Origin: Lumbricus rubellus
Lineage: Eukaryota > Annelida > Clitellata > Crassiclitellata > Lumbricidae
Direction: 5' to 3'
NCBI GenBank assembly: GCA_945859605.1
Contig: OX243812.1
Coordinates: 43,583,009-43,647,008 of the forward strand
Length of the DNA stretch: 64,000 nucleotides
Shown here in pieces: positions 11,101 to 20,845 of this stretch. A program made the translations under genes and the position numbers. The notes under the pieces were generated by a model. The model did not search any database and was not told where the DNA came from. It worked only from the letters and a program-made list of their open reading frames with translations. Numbering within the stretch: the first letter of the stretch is position 1; every line of letters begins with the position of its first letter.

Positions 11101-14082
11101 ATGGACAGAAAACAATCTAAGGGTAGCGGAACTTGCCGTGTTTGCTGGGCAAAGTTTAAGACTCACTCATCTGATGGCACCGTTCATCGTCACGGTCCTA
11201 GGCCTTCACCCTGCCCCGGTTCTAGTCAGCCCTCTGCAGAGTCATTAGCCCCCAGCGCAGTTTTTTCTGGGGTCCAAACAGAAGCGGGTACTAACAACCT
11301 CGTCGACCATTCTTCTCACTCCCTCTCAACCCCTCTCCAGTCGAGAGAAGGAAATAATGGAGTCACTGACATAGGAGGCAGCCAGCATTCGATCGTTATG
11401 GGAGAGGGCATGATTCAACATCCGAACATCACAACGAGGCTGCTCAAACACATCCCGAAAGGGGCTAGATCCGAGTCTGGAAGGCTTTTGACAAACATTA
11501 TTAACAGTATCCTTTCGAATCCTATGAAAATCGAAAGCTGGCGAAATCTCTTGGCCTTTACAGCCGTAGTTCTTGAACAACCCACTCGTGGTGGAAAACG
11601 GCACAATTTGACATCTAACATCAGAAAACGCATAACGGATTTTCATCATTTGCTGCCAAATATGCTTCCGGATATTTTTGATCAAAACAAATCAGACATC
11701 TATCCTACAAAGACTTCGCCCAGCATCGAACATAAGATGGCCGCAGCGGTAGCGGCAAAGATTGAAGAGGGCAACATCAGGGCCGCGACACGTATTTTGT
11801 GTTCGGGAGATGCTCCAGCTCCAATCAATGAAATTACGCTTGATGAGCTTCGAGCAAAACACCCATCACCACCCTCAGATCGACCCTCGATGTCTGCTCC
11901 TCCTTCTTCGACTGAGGCTTATCAGGCATCTGAAGCGATGGTCCATGACCAGATACGGCACTTCCCACCGGGTTCGTCGGGTGGTCCAGATGGCCTAAAG
12001 CCACAACACGTCCTAGAAATGATCAACGCAAAGGACACCGGACCGGAGCTACTGTCCGCCATCACGGGTCTAGTCAACATTCTTCTAGCAGGGAAATGTC
12101 CGACAGAGATGCGTCCAATTCTTTTTGGTGGCACTCTCTTTGCTCTTCAGAAGAAAACGGGCGGCCTACGACCAATAGCCATCGGCTACTATTGGCGCAG
12201 ACTAACCTCTAAATGTGCCAACAAATTTGCGAGCGACCAAGCAGCAGCTTATCTATCGCCGAAACAACTGGGTGTTGGGGTTCCAGGCGGGTGTGAGGCA
12301 GCGGTTCATGCAACCCGTAGGTTTATCACAAACATGGATGACGACAACGTCGTTGTGAAACTCGATTTATCAAACGCCTTCAATAGTCTCTACCGAGACC
12401 GCATGCTGGCTTCCGTGATCGAGATCTTTCCCGACCTGGCTCCATACTGTGTTCAATCCTACGCCGAAGAATCAACACTAAAATTCGGCGGCTACACGGT
12501 TCAATCTCGGGTGGGGCCTCAGCAAGGCGATCCGCTGGGTCCCTTGCTTTTCTGCCTGCCTCTGCAACCTATTCTTCTTCAGTTGGTCTCACCCCTATCA
12601 TTCGGATACCTCGACGATCTCACCCTAGGCGGGAAGGCGGAAAAGGTCGCAGCCGATGTTGACTTCATCGAGAGAATGTGCTCCACTATGGGCTTGACAC
12701 TTAATCGTTCCAAATGCGAGGTGTTAACACGCGGCAAAAACAACACTGCAGGATACGACTCATTTAAAGAGTTTAAACTAATTGATGTGGATGAAGCCCA
12801 GCTACTCGGCGCCCCACTCTCATCGGGAAAAGCGCTGCAGCAATGTCTTGAGAGTAGAACCAAAGAACTTGAGGAGAGTCTGAACAAATTAGCTCTCATA
12901 GCCAGGCAGGATGCACTCCTGATTTTGAGAAGTTCGCTGGGTGCGCCTAAAATGATTTACACTCTTCGATGCCATCCAAGCGACAAACATCCAGAATTGG
13001 AGACCTATGATACCAAACTACGACAAGGTTTAGAAAAGATTCTCAACATTTCTTTGAACGATAACCAATGGACACAAGCCTCATTGCCCATAAAGATGGG
13101 TGGTCTGGGGATTCGGAGAGCGTCTTCGCTAGCACTTCCAGCCTTTCTGGCTTCAGCTGCAAGCACTCTCCCTCTCCAGACTCTCATTCTCAGTTCTATT
13201 AATCTCGAACAGGACTCACACTTTCAAACCATGACGACCGAGTGGCGTTTGAAGACAGAATTTGATGAAGCAGGAATCATGCCAACAAATCAGCAAGCAT
13301 CTTGGGACAAACCATTATTAGAGAAAACTGTGAAGTCACTGCTTGAAAACACAGTGGATGTATATAACATCGCACGACTAAAGGCAGTCTCATCGCCCCA
13401 CGCTAGTGACTGGCTCCATGCGTTACCAATAACCGCATGTGGTTTACGTCTGGATAACGAGGATGTTCGAGTTGCCGTCGGTTTGCGACTTGGGGCCGCA
13501 ATATGTGAACCCCACACTTGCGCCTGCGGAACTCAAATCGACGCCAGAGGCAGCCACGGCCTGTCTTGCTCTCTCGGTTTCGGACGAATAGCAAGACATA
13601 GCACGATCAACGACATTATACACCGCTCCCTTTCAAAGGCAGGAATCCCGTCTATTAAAGAACCACCAGGTCTACTTCGCACGGATGGTAGACGCCCAGA
13701 TGGCCTTACTATGATTCCATGGCGTGCGGGTCGTCATCTTGTATGGGATGCTACAGTGGTGGACACTCTGGCACCATCGTATATCCAGTCCACGGCTTCG
13801 ACGGCGGGCGCGGCAGCCGAGATTGCTACAGAAAGGAAAAATACCAAATACTCAGCTCTTGCAAACACTCACTTTTTTGTCCCTCTTGCCCTTGAAACTC
13901 TAGGACCCATTTGTACTATTGGTCTCGACTTTTTATCAGATTTAGGCCGCATTCTATCATTGTCTTCCGGTGATCTGAGAGAGACCTGCTTTTTGCTGCA
14001 ACGCCTCTCTATTGCTGTTCAGCGCTTCAACTCGGTGGCCTTTCGAGGCACTTTAGCTGAGCCGAAGCCAGAGGGCATGTAA
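11101..14082 (+). CDS. Retrotransposon polyprotein: zinc finger, reverse transcriptase, restriction-like endonuclease (993 aa)
   Basis: An uninterrupted ORF from an ATG. Residues 12-38 form a finger with Cys12, Cys15, His29, His31 and Cys38 (C-x2-C-x13-H-x-H-x6-C, followed by PGS). A helical and basic region (EQPTRGGKRHNL) precedes the RT. RT motifs: GGLRPIAIGYYWRRL near 353, VVKLDLSNAFNS near 418, VGPQQGDPLGPLLF near 471 and the catalytic YLDDLTLGG near 502. The thumb has WTQASLPIKMGGLGIRR. The C-terminal domain has a CCHC knuckle (CACG then GSHGLSC, ~806-822) and the RLE core RRPDGLTMIPW (~863) with WDATVVDT (~882). This is the single-ORF R2-superclade architecture: nick the target with the RLE, then prime cDNA on the nicked DNA. 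The TAA flanks suggest the target. I infer the Dong/R4 or Hero neighbourhood but cannot fix the clade. Confidence 0.93.
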   Translation: MDRKQSKGSGTCRVCWAKFKTHSSDGTVHRHGPRPSPCPGSSQPSAESLAPSAVFSGVQTEAGTNNLVDHSSHSLSTPLQSREGNNGVTDIGGSQHSIVMGEGMIQHPNITTRLLKHIPKGARSESGRLLTNIINSILSNPMKIESWRNLLAFTAVVLEQPTRGGKRHNLTSNIRKRITDFHHLLPNMLPDIFDQNKSDIYPTKTSPSIEHKMAAAVAAKIEEGNIRAATRILCSGDAPAPINEITLDELRAKHPSPPSDRPSMSAPPSSTEAYQASEAMVHDQIRHFPPGSSGGPDGLKPQHVLEMINAKDTGPELLSAITGLVNILLAGKCPTEMRPILFGGTLFALQKKTGGLRPIAIGYYWRRLTSKCANKFASDQAAAYLSPKQLGVGVPGGCEAAVHATRRFITNMDDDNVVVKLDLSNAFNSLYRDRMLASVIEIFPDLAPYCVQSYAEESTLKFGGYTVQSRVGPQQGDPLGPLLFCLPLQPILLQLVSPLSFGYLDDLTLGGKAEKVAADVDFIERMCSTMGLTLNRSKCEVLTRGKNNTAGYDSFKEFKLIDVDEAQLLGAPLSSGKALQQCLESRTKELEESLNKLALIARQDALLILRSSLGAPKMIYTLRCHPSDKHPELETYDTKLRQGLEKILNISLNDNQWTQASLPIKMGGLGIRRASSLALPAFLASAASTLPLQTLILSSINLEQDSHFQTMTTEWRLKTEFDEAGIMPTNQQASWDKPLLEKTVKSLLENTVDVYNIARLKAVSSPHASDWLHALPITACGLRLDNEDVRVAVGLRLGAAICEPHTCACGTQIDARGSHGLSCSLGFGRIARHSTINDIIHRSLSKAGIPSIKEPPGLLRTDGRRPDGLTMIPWRAGRHLVWDATVVDTLAPSYIQSTASTAGAAAEIATERKNTKYSALANTHFFVPLALETLGPICTIGLDFLSDLGRILSLSSGDLRETCFLLQRLSIAVQRFNSVAFRGTLAEPKPEGM

Positions 14083-14140
14083 CTATAGCTATAACTTTTC
14101 TAGTTTTTGTATATCCTGTTATTGATATGTTGCTTGAAGA

Positions 14141-14141
14141 T

Positions 14142-14221
<80 letters not shown>

Positions 14222-14228
14222 GAAAAAA

Positions 14229-14271
<43 letters not shown>

Positions 14272-14272
14272 G
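14141..14272 (+). repeat. (TAA)n array with inverted TTA end
   Basis: TAA units from 14141, a short A-rich break at 14221-14229, more TAA, then a switch to (TTA)n at about 14252-14270. This makes a small AAT/ATT palindrome. Confidence 0.9.
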
Positions 14273-14412
14273 CAAGATAACGAAGAGTAGGGTCATTCTG
14301 GACTGGTTTTTATACTGTAGTTAGCAATAAGTCCCTGAGGGATCATAAATACCTCGGGGCAAAAAAAAAAAAATAAAATATATATATAAATAAAAAAATA
14401 AAAAAATAATAA
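14273..14412 (+). mobile_element. 3' UTR-only fragment of a TAA-targeted element
   Basis: About 90 bp matching the 3' end of the hairpin-bearing subfamilies (TTAGCAATAAGTCCCTGAGG), then A-rich and TAA tail. No coding sequence is left. It is an extreme 5' truncation. Confidence 0.75.
14333..14359 (+). other. Conserved 3' hairpin (CCCTGAGG / CCTCGGGG)
   Basis: 8-bp stem with one T-G wobble and the loop GATCATAAATA, immediately before a poly-A run. Confidence 0.78.
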
Positions 14413-14609
14413 TAACGGGAACGGCCCTTCGAACAAGATGGCGGTATGTTTACGCTGGAAGAGGATAATTGGTGTGTAATACGCTCTTTTTCTACTGGAA
14501 CCCCTTTTGCACGGTTTCTTTTAAAGTCTATCTTCTTATTTGATAGCAGGGTTTTACCGGTTTGCAAAGTTTCTTCCTTCTCGTTCACGTTTTCACTCAA
14601 TTGTACCTC

Positions 14610-14643
14610 CTAGCGTTAAGGATCGTGCGATCCTTAACGCTAG
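14610..14643. repeat. Perfect 34-bp palindrome in 5' UTR
   Basis: Two 16-bp arms starting CTAGCGTTAAGG around a TG centre, all paired. The related - strand copy near 50130 keeps only one arm, so the second is copy-specific or decayed. Confidence 0.9.
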
Positions 14644-14715
14644 CGGGTAATGCCCCATGGCACACCTGTAGTTTAATCGGCACACCTGTTGTTTCACTGT
14701 TCAACACATGACAAT

Positions 14716-14765
14716 AGAATCGGAGTCGCACTGGATTATTAGAATCGGAGTCGCACTGGATTATT
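14716..14765 (+). repeat. 25-bp tandem duplication in 5' UTR
   Basis: AGAATCGGAGTCGCACTGG plus GATTATT-type end, repeated twice without mismatch. The related copy near 50050 has it once. Confidence 0.92.
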
Positions 14766-14826
14766 ATTGGATTATTAATCGACTACGAAAAACTACGATA
14801 ATCTGCCTTTGACATGCACCTACGAA

Positions 14827-17800
14827 ATGGCAAGCAAATGTGACCGCCTAGGGTCACAATCAGCACCCGATGGTTTGGACGCCTCAACACCCCCTCGTTC
14901 ATCACAGAAGTCACGCGGAATCTGCAGTGTATGCAGAGTAGAAAGACAACTGCACAATCGGGATGGAAAGGTTCATCTCCATGGACCCAGAAGCCAACCA
15001 TGCCCCGGTTCACACAAACCACCTCTCGGCCCGCATCAACTGGACAAGATGGATTCAGCGCCAGATGATCGCAGCATCAACAGAAAGGTAAAAGAGTCAG
15101 AAATCCGCAGTACATCACAAGCGGGTCCAGCCACGCTCTTGCAACAGGAAGCCAGAGGATCTGAGGCTGACAGAGAGGGAGACAGTGTCCACGACAAAAT
15201 CACCCATCCGTCGCTACCAAACAAGATCCTCAAGCGCATTCCAAAAGCAGCCAGACCAAGCGTCGGAAGACCGCTGATCTCAATCATAAATAAAATCCTT
15301 AAATATGCGGACAATCCATCACTCTGGCACATGCTGATGACCTTCGCAGCCGGTGTACTGGAAAAACCACGAAGGGGCGGTAAGCGCCACAATTTATCGT
15401 CAACAATCAAAAAGAAAGTGGACTGCTTTCAAACGGAATGGCCAGTGAAGTGGACGGAAATTTCAACACATGACCTCAGTGAAAAGAAAGAAAAAGGATA
15501 CTCTAAAGAAAGCGATGACCAAGCAGTGGCTGCAGCGGTGGCATCGAAGCTGGAGGACGGAAACATAAGAGCAGCGGTGAGAATTCTATGCTCAAGCGAC
15601 AGACCGGCGAAGGCAGACCAGGATACCCTAGAGGAACTACGCCTGAAACATCCGGAACCCCCGAGCAACCAACCGCTGAGGTGTCCTGAACCCCGAACAA
15701 CGCCTCTACAGATCACGGAGGAGCAAGTGAGAGGTCAGATTCGATCCTTCCCCGCTGGCTCCACAGGAGGTCCGGACGGTATCCGACCACAACATCTGGT
15801 GGATCTGATTAGCTGCACAGAGATCGCAGTGGAACTCACATTGTCCATCACAGGCCTGGTCAACCTACTCCTGACAGGGGCGTGTCCAGATCAGATTAAA
15901 CCGATCTTATTCGGAGGCACGCTAATGGCACTGCGAAAGAAAACGGGAGGACTGCGCCCGATAGTAATCGGTTACTATTGGCGAAGACTAACATCTAAAT
16001 GCGCTAGCTCCCACGCACTTCCAAAGGCAGCAGCCTTCCTCGCGCCGCAGCAGGTCAGAGTGGGTGTGGCGGGAGGAGCGGAAGCCGCAGTTCACTCAGC
16101 CAGAAGATTCCTCGAGGAAATGCCTGCAGACTCCATTCTTGTAAAACTGGATTTTACAAACGCATTTAATAGCTTGTACAGAGATAACATGATTGCGGCG
16201 CTTGATGAATTCGCACCAGACCTGACGTCATACTGCCGACTCGCCTATGACGAAGCTACGATATTGCAGTTCGGGCAATACACACTCCTTTCACAAGTCG
16301 GCCCACAACAAGGTGACCTCCTTGGACCACTGCTGTTCTGTCTTCCACTGCAACCGGTCTTGCAGAAGATGGTGTCTGAACTGACGCTGGGCTATCTGGA
16401 CGACGTGTCCCTGGGAGGTAGAACAGCTGTTGTAGCCGAAGACATAAGGATACTGGAGGAAGCGAGTCGACTGATGGGTTTACAACTCAATTACACAAAA
16501 TGTGAACTCATCAAACACCCAGACGAATGCATCGAACATCCGGTCCTGCAACAATTCCTCACCGTCGCGCCGAGGACGGCATGCTTGTTGGGTGCGCCGC
16601 TGTCATCTCAAGAAGCACTAACAGCAAGCCTTCAATCAAGATGCGAGGAATTGACTCTAGCAATTTCAAGACTTGAAAGGATATCCAAGCACGATGCGCT
16701 AGTACTCCTAAGAAGTTCACTGTGCTACCAGAAGCTGCTGCACACATTACGATGCTGTCCGTGCAGTGGTCATGTGCTGCTGGAAAGATATGATGACATT
16801 CAGAGAGAAGGTCTGAGCTCAATTCTCAACATCAACCGGACCGACAACCAATGGCTTCAAGCGTCTCTGCCAGTCAAGACCGGAGGACTGGGCATACGTC
16901 GGGTGGTCTCGCTTGCGCTCCCTGCCTTTTTGGCCTCCGCTGCGAGCACCCACGCCCTCCAGTCCATCATGCTGGGATATGACCAGTCCATCACAGACCC
17001 ACGAGCTGAAGCAATGTTGGAGCGATGGAATGAAGAGAGCCAGACAACACATTCGGACAACCACGCAGCACATCAACAATCATACTGGGACGCACCGCTC
17101 GTGAAGAAAGAGAAAGACCTTTTGGAAGCAGCATCAGACGACGCACATCATCAAGCGAGGATCAAAGCAACAGCGGCTCCTCACGCCAGCGACTGGCTGT
17201 TTGCGCTGCCGGTGACATTTTGTGGACTGAGGATGGACGATGAGACCGTACGAATAGCGGTGGGCCTTCGCTTGGGAACCAAAATCTGCGAGCCACACAT
17301 CTGCTCTTGCGGAGCAATGGTAACAGCGGACGGCTCTCATGGTCTTTCATGCGGCCTCGGTCCAGGCAGAATCGCTAGACATGCCATGCTGAACGACATA
17401 ATAAGCCACAGCCTCACCCGCGCTGGTTGGCCTAACATCAAGGAGCCACCAGGGATCTCCAGAACAGATGGAAAGAGACCCGACGGACTGACGTTAATCC
17501 CATGGCATCAAGGACGCAGTCTCGTATGGGACGCCACCGTAATTGATACTGTGATACCTTCAGGTGACATCGGCCGAGGCGGGCGCAGCAGCAGAACTGA
17601 CAGCTGCAAGAAAAGACACAAAATACAGCCAGCTTCTAGCGAAATACCTCTTTGTCCCAGTGGCTCTCGATACTCTTGGCCCTATTAATACCAGTGGCAT
17701 GGACTTTATCAAAGAGCTAAAGAAACGATTAACTCTAATCACCGGAGACCCTAAGGAGACCTGTTACCTCTTCCAGCGCCTCTCTATTATCATTCAGCGG

Positions 17801-17872
17801 TTTAATGCGGTGGCTTTCAGGGGAACTTTTACCCACCAAAATCTTGACGAAGATGAGGCCGTTCCAGAGTAA
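14827..17872 (+). pseudogene. Retrotransposon polyprotein, full length with one late frameshift
   Basis: I take the ATG at 14827 (MASKCDRL) as the start because the related - strand copy begins MPSKCDRL. The finger reads CSVCRVERQLHNRDG then VHLHGPRSQPCPGS. The RT has GGLRPIVIGYYWRRL, LVKLDFTNAFNS, VGPQQGDLLGPLLF (Pro to Leu in the QGDP box) and YLDDVSLGG. The RLE has CSCG, GSHGLSC, KRPDGLTLIP and WDATVIDT. Near 17560-17570, just after WDATVIDT, the frame shifts: the original frame ends at 17688 and the true C-terminus (GAAAELTAARKDTKYSQL ... FRGTF) continues to a TAA at 17870-17872. One indel therefore separates it from an open frame. It is otherwise the same architecture as the 993-aa protein, at about 1015 codons. 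Confidence 0.9.
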
Positions 17873-17905
17873 CATCATACCCATCTCCGGATATTATTTT
17901 GAACA

Positions 17906-17930
17906 CCTGAGGGATCATAAATACCTCGGG
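17906..17930 (+). other. Conserved 3' hairpin (CCTGAGG / CCTCGGG)
   Basis: 7-bp stem with a T-G pair and the loop GATCATAAATA, 33 nt after the stop and directly before the A-rich tail. Confidence 0.8.
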
Positions 17931-17945
17931 TAAAAAAATAAAATT

Positions 17946-18008
17946 TAAAAAAAAAATTAATAATAATAATAATAATAATATTAATATTATTAATAATAAT
18001 ATAATAAT
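17946..18008 (+). repeat. A-rich and TAA/TTA tail
   Basis: Poly-A, TAA units and a short AATATTATTAATAAT stretch closing the preceding element. Confidence 0.85.
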
Positions 18009-18379
18009 CTATATAAATAAAAATGAACTTTCCAATTGTTCGTCGCATTTTCACGCTGAAAGTGACGCACCGATTGTTTTGAAAATTTTACAACACCTTT
18101 CATTCCCATACAACCGTGTGTTAAGATGTTTTCACCCGAAAAAACCCAACCCTTTCCACAAAAAGGGAACTTTGCAATCCGTTCGCCCGCCATTTGCAAA
18201 TTAAACACGTCCCACACGGCTAAACGCTGTCTCCAAACACAGCAGACGAAACATCAATGAGGTGGCGTTCTGTGACGTCATAAGCGAGTCGCGATTAATT
18301 TACCAAAGAGGCCGTTTTTAGGCCTTTTCCCAGACCGGCCTTTGGGCTTGGAATGGACGCTGCGACGGAGGAAAGGAGC
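18009..18379 (-). repeat. Unnamed repeat with an ATATAGAT-type terminus
   Basis: It begins ATCTATATAAATAAAAATG, which reversed resembles the terminus TTTATTAATATAGAT of the repeat at 50379-51543. I infer a related element on the - strand running up to the G-rich array. No coding signal is seen. Confidence 0.4.
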
Positions 18380-18942
18380 GGAGGGGGGAGGGGGAGGGGG
18401 AGGGGGAGGGGGAGGGGGGGGGGGAGGGGGAGGGGGAGGGGGAGGGGGAGGGGGAGGGGGAGGGGGGGGGGGGGGGGGAGGGGGAGGGGGAGGGGGGAGG
18501 GGGAGGGGGAGGGGGAGGGGGAGGGGGAGGGGGAGGGGGAGGGGGAGGGGGAGGGGGAGGGGGAGGGGGAGGGGGAGGGGGAGGGGGAGGGGGAGGGGGA
18601 GGGGGAGGGGGAGGGGGAGGGGGAGGGGGAGGGGGAGGGGGAGGGGGAGGGGGAGGGGGAGGGGGAGGGGGAGGGGGAGGGGGAGGGGGAGGGGGAGGGG
18701 GAGGGGGAGGGGGAGGGGGAGGGGGAGGGGGAGGGGGAGGGGGAGGGGGAGGGGGAGGGGGAGGGGGAGGGGGAGGGGGAGGGGGAGGGGGAGGGGGAGG
18801 GGGAGGGGGAGGGGGAGGGGGAGGGGGAGGGGGAGGGGGAGGGGGAGGGGGAGGGGGAGGGGGAGGGGGAGGGGGAGGGGGAGGGGGAGGGGGAGGGGGA
18901 GGGGGAGGGGGAGGGGGAGGGGGAGGGGGAGGGGGAGGGGGA
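18380..18942 (+). repeat. (GGGGGA)n hexanucleotide array, ~563 bp
   Basis: Irregular G-rich units for the first ~110 bp, then about 75 essentially perfect GGGGGA repeats. The + strand is pure purine. Every unit offers a G-run, so strong G-quadruplex and triplex potential follows from base composition. Frames through it (Gly-Arg, Gly-Glu, Pro-Leu, Pro-Ser) are not genes. Confidence 0.97.
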
Positions 18943-19332
18943 CACGAGGCATGCTGCGCTCAGATGGTAGAAGACCCTTATACCGTGGAAAGCATGTCGG
19001 AGCCTCGTATGGGACGTCACTGTGGTTGACACTCTGGCGCCATCGTATCTGCAGGCAACGGCTGTCACGGCTGGAGCAGAAGCAGCAATTGCGGACACCA
19101 GGAAAAATCAAAAATATCAGTCTCTTTCAGTCACCCATGACTTCGTTCCACTGGCCGTTTAAACTATGGGCCCTATTAATTCAAGAGGCATTGAATTCAT
19201 CACAGATTTGGGTCGTCACTTGACGAAGGCGACGGACGAATTGAGAGAAACGACCTTCCTCTATCAAAGACTTTCGGTGACCATTCAGCGCTTTAACGCT
19301 GTGGCCTTCGCGGGATCTTTTGTTGTAGCTTG

Positions 19333-19333
<1 letters not shown>
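18943..19333 (+). pseudogene. C-terminal RLE fragment of a TAA-targeted element
   Basis: It starts at LRSDGRRP in the RLE core, directly after the G-rich array. There is a deletion before the [16 protein letters not shown] block, and further frameshifts before and at MGPINSRGIEFITDLGRHL. It ends QRFNAVAFAGSFVVA with TGA at 19331-19333. It keeps only the last ~125 codons, and the TAA array follows immediately. Confidence 0.8.
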
Positions 19334-19392
<59 letters not shown>

Positions 19393-19412
19393 TTAATAAT
19401 AATAATAATAAT
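19334..19412 (+). repeat. (TAA)n microsatellite
   Basis: About 78 bp of TAA with one TAT change. It is the 5' flank of the element split by the Ginger transposon. Confidence 0.95.
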
Positions 19413-19675
19413 GATGGCCACCACGGGCTTTCCTGTGGGCTGGGTCCGGGTCGCTTGCCTAGACATGCCTCCATGAACGATCTGATCTTTCGGGGCTTGA
19501 TACGTGCCGGTTATCCATCCACAAAGGAGCCGGCAGGCCTCGTTAGAACAGACGGCAGGAGACCCGATGGTCTAACCCTGATCCCATGGCGCGCCGGGCG
19601 ATGTCTCATCTGGGATGTGACCGTAACAGACACCATGGCCGTCTCCTACATACCGGATACAAGTCAAACGGCCGG
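19413..19675 (+). pseudogene. RLE domain fragment, left of Ginger insertion
   Basis: It opens at DGHHGLSCGLGPGRLPRH (zinc knuckle), then NDLIFRGLIRAGYPSTKEP, RTDGRRPDGLTLIPW and WDVTVTDT, in one frame up to the Gly codon overlapping the CCGG target site (19672-19675). It closely resembles the element at 4456-6774. The rest of this ORF resumes at 27965. The copy was already 5'-truncated before the transposon landed, because TAA lies directly upstream. Confidence 0.88.
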
Positions 19676-19800
19676 TGTAGTGCGAAATACTATCCGGGCA
19701 ACAGAAACTATCCGGCCACGCCCACTGCGTTGCTAGGATACAATTTCGCACGACTTACGTGCGAAATCTAATCCGTTGACAAATACGATCCGGGTGGTTT
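19676..19800 (+). repeat. Ginger left TIR and subterminal repeats
   Basis: It starts TGTAGTGCGA. ACTATCCGG occurs twice within the first 45 bp, then a CGCAC/GTGCG motif pair and the TTGACAAATACGATCCGGGT block mirrored at the right end. Confidence 0.85.
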
Positions 19801-20339
19801 GGCCAGCTTTGTTAATGATTAGTATAATATTCTTTTTATTCGGCGATATAATAGCTCGGTGCGCAAAAACTATTGTTTTTCACGCCTGTAAGTGTGATTG
19901 TCGGATAGTAACATTACGAATATGCAAGTATATTTAGTAGATAACGTGATTCTAAATGACGAAGCGGTGTTAAGACAGGCTACCGTTGCGGAGCGTAATA
20001 TGCTATTTTTAGAATGGAAAATCCGCGATGTGAAAGTGAACTAGGCTACATGTAGGCCTAATTTATGTATCCCACTTGAAATTGTATTGTTTATTAAATC
20101 AATCGCATCCCATGTTACGGGCACCTTACATGTATATTAAAGTGTTTGCCTGTGTGTGTGACTTTTGGCATTTGTGTGATTGTTTGTGTCTGGATTAAGG
20201 TTATGACAACACTAAAGAACTAAATCATGTCATTAATCCTAAACACCTTTTCATCACGATATCACAAACCTATATAATAATTAACGACAGTAGATCTGTC
20301 GCAACAGAAACAACGCAATGCAATGGAGACGATGCGTTT

Positions 20340-20845
20340 CCCGATGTGCAGATCTGCACGGGATGGACTAAGTTATAAGTAAGTGCTGTCATAATCTTGC
20401 AACACTGCAATAATCGATCATATTCTATTCTCACTTTCTGGAACCTGGTGAGAAATGCCAGAGGTTGTGAGGGTTCATGTCATTAGTCTTTCTTGTAACT
20501 CAGTAGTCTCTCCATTGTTCATCCAAACTCTATAGACCCCAGAATGTCATATTTCTATTCTATAATTCTTCTACTACAAAAATCCACGCCCACCTGAAGT
20601 CTTCAGTCTTAAACCAAGCCATGTCCAACACTGTACCATATATTTAACTATAGGCCTATGTTCTCTTTTCTCCATTCCTGTGTAGGTCTATTCCACTGAA
20701 AACTAAAGTATCGCCAGGGTGCGATTTGCCGGGGGTTTGTGGGAGTTCAAACCCCCTCCCATTTAGGACCCCATAGCAAAGTTCTCATTAAGACCCATTA
20801 CCTTAGCCTAGATTTAGTCATTTCCGTGCAGATCTGCACATCGGG
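20340..20845. mobile_element. MITE-like segment inside the Ginger element
   Basis: Two identical 22-bp sequences in opposite orientation (20340-20361 and 20824-20845) bracket 462 bp. Each contains the perfect palindrome GTGCAGATCTGCAC. Similarity continues inward (ACTAA about 6 bp further) for some 35 bp. I cannot define a target duplication, so insertion is inferred. Confidence 0.5.

Larger units (their letters stand above)
10749..14140 (+). mobile_element. Full-length TAA-targeted RLE retrotransposon (intact copy 1)
   Basis: The 5' UTR of about 350 bp starts GTGACGTCATCAGTTGACC right after a TAA/A run. A single 993-codon ORF follows, then a 58-bp 3' UTR, then a long TAA array. There is no poly-A stretch and no 3' hairpin, unlike several neighbours, so it represents a separate subfamily. 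I see no target-site duplication distinguishable from the microsatellite. Confidence 0.9.
14413..17945 (+). mobile_element. Full-length TAA-targeted RLE retrotransposon (hairpin subfamily, one frameshift)
   Basis: The 5' end GGGAACGGCC follows a TAATAATAA run. The 5' UTR of ~410 bp contains a 34-bp palindrome and a perfect 25-bp tandem duplication. The ORF is full length but broken near its end. The 3' UTR carries the hairpin, then an A-rich and TAA tail. The 5' UTR is closely matched by the - strand copy ending at 50330, which confirms the 5' border. Confidence 0.88.

Noticed and set aside
11101..14082. Group II intron, retron or diversity-generating retroelement RT
   Set aside because: The RT is followed by a CCHC knuckle and RLE core, there is no template/variable repeat pair or intron structure, and TAA tails and 5' truncations are typical of eukaryotic non-LTR elements.
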